DNA of 15,869 bases. It comes from a candidate division Zixibacteria bacterium DG_27. GTDB taxonomy: Bacteria; Zixibacteria; MSB-5A5; DG-27. Positions 6,788-14,200 of the stretch are shown one piece after another. A program made the position numbers and the translations under genes. The stretch covers positions 1 through 15,869 of the forward strand of contig LIZU01000016.1 of assembly GCA_001302725.1 (NCBI GenBank), in the 5' to 3' direction. Position 1 is the stretch's first letter, and the number at the start of each line of letters is the position of its first letter. The notes under the pieces are model-generated. The model saw only the letters and a list, made by a program, of their open reading frames with translations. It did no database searches and was not told the DNA's origin.

Positions 6788-9700
6788 TTAGAACGACATG
6801 CTCAACCCCACCTTGATGTTTCTGCCCGGTCCCCAGTTAGTCGGATTGGCGTCGTGCTCCAGTCCGGTTATGATCAGACCGTCACCGCTCAACATTCTGG
6901 TGTCGGGCCGACCGGTATCGGTGTGAACCGTAAAGACGTTTCTGGTGTCGAAAACGTTAGTCACCCAGACTATGAACGAATAGTTGAAGCCTAAGGCCCC
7001 GAAATCCTTGTTGAAGCGGAGATCCATGTTCGAGCTGGCCGGCATCCTCTTGGAGTTGGGGGGAGGACTCGCTCTGCCCACCAAGACGACCTCGGGATGA
7101 CGTTCCCCGGGAGTGTAGGGGAAGCCGGACTTCAACTGCCACAGAAGGTTCAATCCCCAATTATCCGGGATTTTCAGAGGGCCCAGTCTGGGATGGTCAC
7201 CCTTGCGCACCCGGAGATCGGTATTTATGGTCAACTGATGGCGGATGTCCCAATCCAGGGGAAACTCCTGAATGGGGATCTCTTGGTTGTTGGCCCGCAG
7301 GTAGTAGTCGGCAATGTCAGTGGAGCTTTTACCGAAAGCCCAGGAGTATTCGTAGTCGAGGCTGCCGGTTAAGTACTGACCATAGCTTTTGGTCAACTCC
7401 ACCTCGAAACCTCGGGTGCGGGCATAATCGTTGTTGCCGTACATATCCGGCTGGAAGACCGTAGTCCCGAAACCCTCGACAGCATTGATCAGGCCGTAGT
7501 AGTCCTTGTAGAATCCGGAGATGTCCAGTTTGTAGTTGTTGCCAACCTGATAGGCGACTCCGATTTCATAAGCGATGGTTTTGGTATAATTCAAGTTGAC
7601 GTTCCCGACTATCGGCAGCGCTCGCCCGAAGGTTTGAGTCGCCCGGGCGTAGAATTGATAAAGCTCCGGGAGCTGATAGAAATGCCCGTAGTTGAAGTAG
7701 ATCTTGGCGCGGTCGGTAATCGGGTAGGAGACCCCCAGCCGAGGCGAGAACTTGTTCTGCCCCTCGGTGACGGAATCGATGGAGCCAAACTGGTACTGGG
7801 CCTCTTCCTCCGAGACGTCCCAGATCTCCGGAGCCTGTCTGAAGAAATCGTAGCGCAGACCGACGTTGGCCACCATGGCTCCGTACAGGATGTTGTTCTG
7901 CAGATAGACCGCGCCCTGGCTCGGAGTGCGGGTGTAGAAATCTCTAAAGGTGCCCTTATCAGGCCAAAGCTCGGTGGTGTCGGGAACGCCCCCGTAATAG
8001 CTAAACGGGTACCTCAAGTCCTCCATGCGCACGTTGTTCCACTTATACTCGAATCCGCTCTTGATCTCGTTTTCCGGGGTGAGCTGGCCGGTGATGTCGA
8101 ACTTCAAGGTCCAGATACGGCTCCTCTTATGGGTATAAGTCATCCGCCGATCAAAACCGAAGTCGAAGAACAGGTCGCGGGGATCCCACCTTCCATTTCC
8201 GTTCAGGTCCACGAAAGGTTCTCCGAGGTCGTATTGCAGGTTGGGGGCATCGTAAACCCCGTTCCCGTTCAGATCCTCGAAGGGGATGCCGGGACTCCAA
8301 GGGTCGTTGGGCCCATCGTAGCTGCCGTTACCGTTCAAGTCGTCCGCGAAGCTGAATATGTCAACTGCCTCGTCGTAGACGCCGTTGCGATTGACGTCCT
8401 CGAAGGGTTCCCCGACGGAACGGTCGCCGTCGAGATATGGCTCGGGGTCGTCTGGCTCATAGATGCTCTCCCGCTCGGGGTCGAAAACTCCATTGCCATT
8501 GGTATCCTGAACGAGAGGTTCGGCCTCGTCCCAGTAACCGTTGCCGTTTTTGTCAGAGTATGGTTCGCCGAAATCGTACTGTCCGTTCCCGTTGGCGTCC
8601 ACATACGGCTCCGCCGGATCCCACTGGCCGTTGTTGTTCTGGTCGGTGTAAATTTCCCATTCATCGAAGAAGAGGAAGTCACCCGGAACAAGACCTCCAG
8701 GTTTGTGCTCGGACTCGATAACATACTTCGAGACCAAAACCTGGTAAAAGGTGTTCTTGAGCCAGCCCGGCGTGTGCTTGAAGGTAAGCTGATAGACCTC
8801 TCCGTCCTGAGTGTAGTGAGGAGCCGTGGAGGGAGTATATCTGAAGTCCCAGTCCCAGGGGGTGTTCTCCTCCCACTCCTTAGAATACTTGAAGTCGAAC
8901 TTCATGTTGGGCCGGAAGCTGTAAGTCACCTTTGCCAGAGCGTTGTAGTAGTTGTTCTGTCTGTTGGGGACCTTGATTCCAAACCAATCCCACATCTGCC
9001 GGTTGTATCCAAAATTCTTTCTGGTGGTGGGAGTGCAGTATTTGCTGTAAGGGGTGTAGGTATCGGTTTTGTCCACAGTGAAAGAGAGGTAATAAGACAT
9101 TCTCTCTCCCGGCCACTCTAGCCCCATTGTTGGCAGCAAAACATCGGAGATAAGCGGGACCGGTCCGGAGAGATTCCAGTCAAGCCGGTCGCTGTTGAAG
9201 GAATACTTGTTCAAGGAGGGGAAGCCCAGATCGTCAGTGTAGTATTCGATGCGCCCGCTGGTGCGCTGATTGGAGCCCTCCTTGGTGACCAAATTCACCA
9301 CCGCCGACTGGACGTTTCCATACTCGGCGCTGAACCCGGACTTAATGATGTTGATCTCCTCGATGTTGGAGGAGGCCACATTCATGGATATGTGGGGTGG
9401 CTGCTGCAGTTGCTGGCGCTGTCCGGAAGAGTCCTCGATACGGGGATCCTGGGTTCTGGGGGCGTTCACTCCCAAAGGGTCGTTGACGTCCACTCCGTCG
9501 ATCTGAAATTTGACCTCCCCGGCTCGACCCCCACGAACGTGCAGCTGATCCCCTCTGCTGACGAAACCGACCTCGGTGGCCAAAATGTCCTGAACGTCTA
9601 TAACCGGGAGGTTCTCAATGGTAGAGGCACCTATGCTGCGGTCGTTCTGGGTTACCTTGGCTTCGATTACCGGCTTTTCGGCGACCACCTCCACTGTCTC

Positions 9701-10054
9701 CATCTCGATCGCTTCGGAGGAGAGCCTGAAATTGATGGTGGTGGTCTTGTCGATATTCACCTCGATATTGGTCACAAGCATCTTGGTGTAGCCGACGGTG
9801 CTGGCAGAAAGCCTGTAGACTCCGGGAGCGACATTCAGAATGACGTAGTTGCCGTCGAAGTCGGTGGCAGCGCCGATCTTAGTGCCCTCGATCATCACTG
9901 CCACCCCGGGCAGACCCTCTCTGGTCTGGGCGTCCGTCACCCTGCCGCTGATCTTTCCGGTGGTGCCGGCGAAGAGCCCCAGACACCACACCAAGACCAC
10001 CAAAACCGCCAGGGGAGGGATCGATTTCCTGTGGAAATTGGCAAATAGTCTCAT
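6788..10054 (-). CDS. TonB-dependent receptor with calcium-loop insert
   Basis: A 1088-aa outer-membrane receptor that would import a ligand using TonB energy. I start it at ATG 10054, where GGAGG (10062-10066) is seven bases away; an in-frame TTG two codons upstream is too close to that site. Residues 1-30 are a signal peptide. Residues 33-115 form a carboxypeptidase-regulatory-like domain ('GKISGRVTDAQTREGLPGV', 'DFDGNYVILNVAPG'). 'METVEVVAEKP' may act as the TonB box. The plug follows (about 130-270: 'TIENLPVIDVQDIL', 'VRGGRAGEVKFQIDGVDVND', 'IIKSGFSAEYGNVQSAVVN') and contains a Gln-rich insert near 210-218. The rest is a 22-strand-type barrel ending in 'GLSMSF'. Residues 471-627 hold eight DxNxNGxxD loops, which should bind calcium in an extracellular loop. 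It is the first gene of the operon; I infer transport of a complex substrate, but the ligand is not readable from sequence. Confidence 0.96.
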   Translation of the reverse strand: MRLFANFHRKSIPPLAVLVVLVWCLGLFAGTTGKISGRVTDAQTREGLPGVAVMIEGTKIGAATDFDGNYVILNVAPGVYRLSASTVGYTKMLVTNIEVNIDKTTTINFRLSSEAIEMETVEVVAEKPVIEAKVTQNDRSIGASTIENLPVIDVQDILATEVGFVSRGDQLHVRGGRAGEVKFQIDGVDVNDPLGVNAPRTQDPRIEDSSGQRQQLQQPPHISMNVASSNIEEINIIKSGFSAEYGNVQSAVVNLVTKEGSNQRTSGRIEYYTDDLGFPSLNKYSFNSDRLDWNLSGPVPLISDVLLPTMGLEWPGERMSYYLSFTVDKTDTYTPYSKYCTPTTRKNFGYNRQMWDWFGIKVPNRQNNYYNALAKVTYSFRPNMKFDFKYSKEWEENTPWDWDFRYTPSTAPHYTQDGEVYQLTFKHTPGWLKNTFYQVLVSKYVIESEHKPGGLVPGDFLFFDEWEIYTDQNNNGQWDPAEPYVDANGNGQYDFGEPYSDKNGNGYWDEAEPLVQDTNGNGVFDPERESIYEPDDPEPYLDGDRSVGEPFEDVNRNGVYDEAVDIFSFADDLNGNGSYDGPNDPWSPGIPFEDLNGNGVYDAPNLQYDLGEPFVDLNGNGRWDPRDLFFDFGFDRRMTYTHKRSRIWTLKFDITGQLTPENEIKSGFEYKWNNVRMEDLRYPFSYYGGVPDTTELWPDKGTFRDFYTRTPSQGAVYLQNNILYGAMVANVGLRYDFFRQAPEIWDVSEEEAQYQFGSIDSVTEGQNKFSPRLGVSYPITDRAKIYFNYGHFYQLPELYQFYARATQTFGRALPIVGNVNLNYTKTIAYEIGVAYQVGNNYKLDISGFYKDYYGLINAVEGFGTTVFQPDMYGNNDYARTRGFEVELTKSYGQYLTGSLDYEYSWAFGKSSTDIADYYLRANNQEIPIQEFPLDWDIRHQLTINTDLRVRKGDHPRLGPLKIPDNWGLNLLWQLKSGFPYTPGERHPEVVLVGRASPPPNSKRMPASSNMDLRFNKDFGALGFNYSFIVWVTNVFDTRNVFTVHTDTGRPDTRMLSGDGLIITGLEHDANPTNWGPGRNIKVGLSMSF
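8174..8644 (-). repeat. eight EF-hand-like calcium loops inside the TonB receptor
   Basis: Residues 471-627 of the receptor contain DQNNNGQWD, DANGNGQYD, DKNGNGYWD, DTNGNGVFD, DVNRNGVYD, DLNGNGSYD, DLNGNGVYD and DLNGNGRWD. The first three form complete 12-residue EF-hand loops with Glu at position 12 (for example DANGNGQYDFGE) and repeat every 15 residues. Later copies are spaced more loosely and lose Glu12; a degenerate DGDRSVGE unit lies between the fourth and fifth. Asp/Asn at positions 1, 3, 5 and 9 is the calcium-ligand pattern shared by EF-hands, dockerins and thrombospondin type 3 repeats. Confidence 0.9.
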
Positions 10055-10061
10055 GGTCAAA

Positions 10062-10066
10062 CCTCC
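10062..10066 (-). promoter_or_regulatory. ribosome binding site of the TonB receptor gene
   Basis: GGAGG on the - strand, seven bases before ATG 10054. The alternative TTG at 10060 would lie only one base away, so this site decides the start. Confidence 0.75.
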
Positions 10067-10141
10067 AGAATTTTGAATCGAAAGTTCACATTCCCACTAA
10101 AGGATTTATATCCAAGAAGTCGTTACTCCTCATCGAGGTCA

Positions 10142-10170
10142 ATTATGTGAGTTTGAGAATTCAAAGTCAA
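10142..10170 (-). promoter_or_regulatory. sigma70-type promoter of the envelope operon
   Basis: On the - strand TTGACT (10170-10165) is followed after exactly 17 bases by CATAAT (10147-10142). Each hexamer matches the consensus at five of six positions. Transcription would start near 10135 and leave a leader of about 80 bases before ATG 10054. It faces the four-gene operon and no other candidate of this quality was seen nearby. Confidence 0.65.
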
Positions 10171-11222
10171 GCATTTTTTCATCACCCTTTGGCACGTTCT
10201 AACAGTTAATAGTTCGGAAAGGACAACTAGGTCTTGAGCCGATTGCAAAGGCAGATCCCTTATTGACTGAGGCCACCAAACCCTGCCGAATCCGAACCAC
10301 TACATCTAACGTCTATCCATCAAAAAAGGAACACTTTTTCAGAGGAGAAATCGCTGGGTCATTCCGAGAAAATGGCACCATCTGGACTCTTCCGGCTCCC
10401 TCTTTCTTGAACCCACAGGCGAAAAGCGGGGTGATTAGCTCGGAGCCTTGACTGTCGTCACCCGGGCCTCTGGGGAACGTTCAGAGCAGTCTTTACCTTT
10501 GCCGGATTGGCGGTAAGATTGTCTTGGGTGAGTTGGGGCAGCCCAACGGAAACGTTTCGCTCGCAGACGGAAAAAAGAGGAGTCAGACCGTTTGCAACCT
10601 CGCCGGCTCCGGGCAAGGGCATGGGGCATCCTCGATCGGAAGTCAAGCTTGACATTTTTCCCCTTTATAGTTAGTTTCCAAAAAGGCGATTTTCATGGTC
10701 TGCCTGACAGCTGCAAAACTGGCGTTGTTGCCCAGCGGCTGCTGAGGAAGTGGGGGCTTGATACAAATCTCCATGTCGCGCGCGTAGAAAAAACTAATGA
10801 GTCCCCTTGTTTTTGAGGAGGTGGTCGTCCCCGGAGTCGAGATCCCTCCGGTTGAACTGCCGGCATAGAACATCCACGGAAAGAGGTCTTTCACCTCAAC
10901 GCTTCCAGTGCTTTTGAGAAGTCCGCTCCCAGACTTGCTCCGATTTCCTGCCAAATGGATCGGCCTGGTGCAAACAGATCTGGAGGCGTAAGCGCACCGA
11001 AGGGACTGTGGAAGGTCTAGCTATTGACCTGGCCTCTGGAACCCAAGCGCAAAAAGCTGGTTTCGAGCGCCGCCATCTGACTGCAGAGGGTCCACACTCC
11101 TGAATCGATGTCTTCAGCATGTTGAAATCCTCATCTCCAGCTCAAATTGACTGAACCTGTTTTTTTGCCGAGGTCAGACTCGTTCTTCTGAAATCTGCCT
11201 TTTCGAAGCTATCGTATACTCG
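10171..11222. other. 1.05-kb region without a convincing gene
   Basis: This stretch separates the divergent TonB operon and beta-helix gene. Reading frames on both strands are short (under about 105 codons), lack good ribosome binding sites and match no family I know. Two imperfect copies of GAGG-TCAGAC-CGTT sit at 10577-10592 and 11170-11184 in the same orientation. On the - strand, 11071 down to about 10909 reads as a protein-like frame (MAALETSFLRLGSRGQVNS, a TAG, then TFHSPFGALTPPDLFAPGRS), which may be a gene remnant or chance. I saw no tRNA, no clear terminator and no obvious promoter for the rightward gene. Confidence 0.55.
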
Positions 11223-14200
11223 ATGTCTCAAGAACTGAAAACATTCCTCAAGCTAGCGAACTCCGCTCTCCTGCTTCTTGTGGTGCTGGGCTTCGATTTG
11301 GCGTTCGGCTACGTAACCGTGGGGGGCAATCAGTGGGGAGCTTGGCATTCGGATTCGACCTACTACGTTTACGGTAACGTCACCGTGCCTCTGGGGAGGA
11401 CCTTGAGGATAGAGCCGGGCGTGAGGGTCAAGTTCAACCACGGTAAGCAGCTGGAGATCTACGGGGATCTGCAGGTCCCCGGTGGAGACGACCCGGTCTT
11501 TTTCACATCCATGGACGATGACAGCGTCGGGGAGATCATCGCGGGCTCCGACGGAGTGCCCGAGCCCGGGGATTGGGATTTCATTCTCTTCCAGGTTCCC
11601 TTATCTCAGAACTCATACATCCGCACCTCTCACATCCGTTATGCCTTCTACGGAGTGCTGAACTTCGGAAGCTCGGTAGAGGTCGATTCCTGCAACTTAT
11701 ACAGGTGCGAAAGATACGGCTTTTTCAACGGCTCCGGACACCCAGCTATCATCAACTCTCGAGTCTATCACAACGGCTTGGAGGAGTGTTGCTCCGGAAT
11801 CTTCTCAAACGGCTCCTCGGCGCCGGATGTGATCGGATGTGAGATCTTCGAGAACGGCGGCTCCGGATTTGAAGCCACCTGGACGCTGGAGAGCTTCCAG
11901 ATCGCCGACAACCTCATTCGAGACAACGCCAGGTATGGGATTGAATACTATGATGCCGTGGTCATTCCGGTTTTCTCCGGCAACACCATTAGCGGGCATC
12001 AGGACCCAGATTACGGGGGAATGAGAAGCTACCCAGCGCAGGTGATCGGGAATCAGATTACTGCAAACACGTATCCGTTCCTCTTGGGTGGGAATGTCGC
12101 TCTTTTTGACTTCCGGGATAACATTATTAGCGGAAATAACTACGATAGCGCCTTGGCGCTCTCTGGGCCGATTTTCGGCACCCTGCCTGAGGACCTGATA
12201 CACATCCTGGGCGTCTATGTGGTGGTAGGTGGCGTGGAGGTCCCCGAATACAAGTCTCTGGAGATCGAACCCGGAGTGATAATCAAATTCCCCTCGTTTC
12301 AGGAACTGACGGTATTGGGGAGCCTATCCGCGGGCTTGAATCCATTGGACTCAACCATCTTCACCTCCTTTGCCGATGACAACTACGGGGGCGACACGAA
12401 CGCCGACGGTCCCTCCTCCGGTTCGCCCGGGGACTGGAGTTCGATATCGATCCAGGAGAGCGCCTCCGCCTCGATAAGGCAGGCTCACATCCGCTTTGCA
12501 CTCACCGGCGTAAATGTAGATGGGGGAGATCTCACCCTCAAGAGCTGCTTGGTCAGCAGTTGCAGGGAGCACGGAATTTGGGTGGAGGCCGGCAGCCCCC
12601 TTATAGATTCTTGCACCGTCGCCGACTGCAGGCATTTCGGGATCGGCTGTTCGGGGAGCTCGAGTTTCTATGTGACCAATTGCGTGATTACCTCTAACGG
12701 AGAACGGTCCCTGGACGCCGGGATTCACTCCCCGGGACCGATTGCCCCGGCTGTGGAGATCTGCAGCCTCTCTTTCAACACCGGCTCCGGCATCCGCTTC
12801 GAGAACTTGGATTCCCTCTGCGGCATAACTGGAAACCTCATCGAGAATAACAGTCTGTACGGGATATATTGCTCGGGAACAGTTCCCCCCTTTGTTTACG
12901 GCAACATTATCAGAAACCACCCCGAGGAGGGCCAGTGTGGGATTCTGTTTAACAGCGGAGAGGTGGCCTCCAATCGGTTTGAGAACAACTTTTTCCCCAT
13001 TGCCCTCAGCGGGAAGGTTGGGGAGCTTGTTTTCAAATCGAATCAATTCTTCAACAACAGTTACAACAATGTGCTGGGATTGAAGGGAAACCTCAGTGGG
13101 GAATTGAGCGGGGTCCTCCCCCAGGGTGCTGGAAGCTATCTGGCTTCGGACTCCATCGTAGTTGCCTCCGGAGACACTCTGGTTCTGAACTCCGAGGTGG
13201 TGTGCAAGTTCAGATCTGTGGGCGTCTTACGAGTTGAAGGGGTTTTGTTAGGGGAGGGGGAGGTGGAGGACGGCATCGTCTTGACTTCGGTGTTCGACGA
13301 CGAGTTCGGGGGCGATGCTGGACCTAACGGCCCTACCTCCGGCACTCCAGGCGACTGGAGGTATTTCGTCGTCAGCGAGTCTGAGGCGGAGGTCGACCTC
13401 CGGTACACCACCATACGTTTCCCGATGGTGGGGATGAAGTCCACCGCAGGTCAAGCAGTTCTCGACCGCTGTGGGCTTTCTTTCTGTTCTGAGTACGGCG
13501 CTCTTTTGGACGGCGGGACTCTCTCTTTAGCGGGCTGCACCCTGGAGAGCAACGAAGGTGCTGGTCTATATGCCGATTCCGGAAACGTAAGCCTCAACGG
13601 TTGCCAGATCCTTGGAAACGGAGGCAGCGGGATACTCTCTCAGGGGAACATCGAGTTCTCCGTCGATAGCTGCGTCATCAAGGACAACGGCAGCGACTTA
13701 TCGGACAACGGGATTGGCTGTTACGGTCCCCTGGCGCCAGATATCGTCTCCTGCTCAATTGAAACCAACTCCGGTTGCGGGATCTATTGCCAAGACACGG
13801 AGGTCGCCTTCAAGGTATCCGCCACCACTTTGAGGGACAACCTCAAACATGGGATCTCATACCAGGGGAGTGCCGCTGCCCGTTTCATCGGAAACCAGAT
13901 CAGCGGACACGATGGTGAGGCGGCGGCCGCCATCTATGGGAGTTGCTGTAAGGCCATTGATAACTCTATTACGAATAACACCTATCCGCTGATTTTCACC
14001 GGCGATCTGGCCAGCTTTCGGGCTTCGGGGAATACCATTGAGAACAACACCTACAATTCTGCTTTGGGTCTAACCGGGGAGGTGTCCGGGGTGGTGCCGA
14101 ACCAGTTGCCGGACAGCTTGAGAGCTTATGTCATTATAGTCAGCGTGACTGTCCCGTTAGAGGAGAGCCTGACCGTGAGGGCCGGGGCAGTTTTGAAATT

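Noticed and set aside
8174..8644. Separate dockerin or cellulosome protein
   Set aside because: The calcium loops are in frame within the receptor, with barrel sequence on both sides and no separate start or stop.
7634..9121. Long + strand frame of 495 codons
   Set aside because: It lies entirely antisense to the well-supported TonB receptor gene, its product is a Val/Leu-rich string without domain signatures, and it arises from the codon bias of the real gene.
10649..10671. Possible + strand promoter TTGACA ... TATAGT
   Set aside because: Both hexamers are good, but the spacer is only 11 bases and the site lies about 550 bases before the beta-helix start.
12351..13046. - strand frame of 231 codons
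   Set aside because: Antisense to the beta-helix gene, whose modular repeats run continuously across it.
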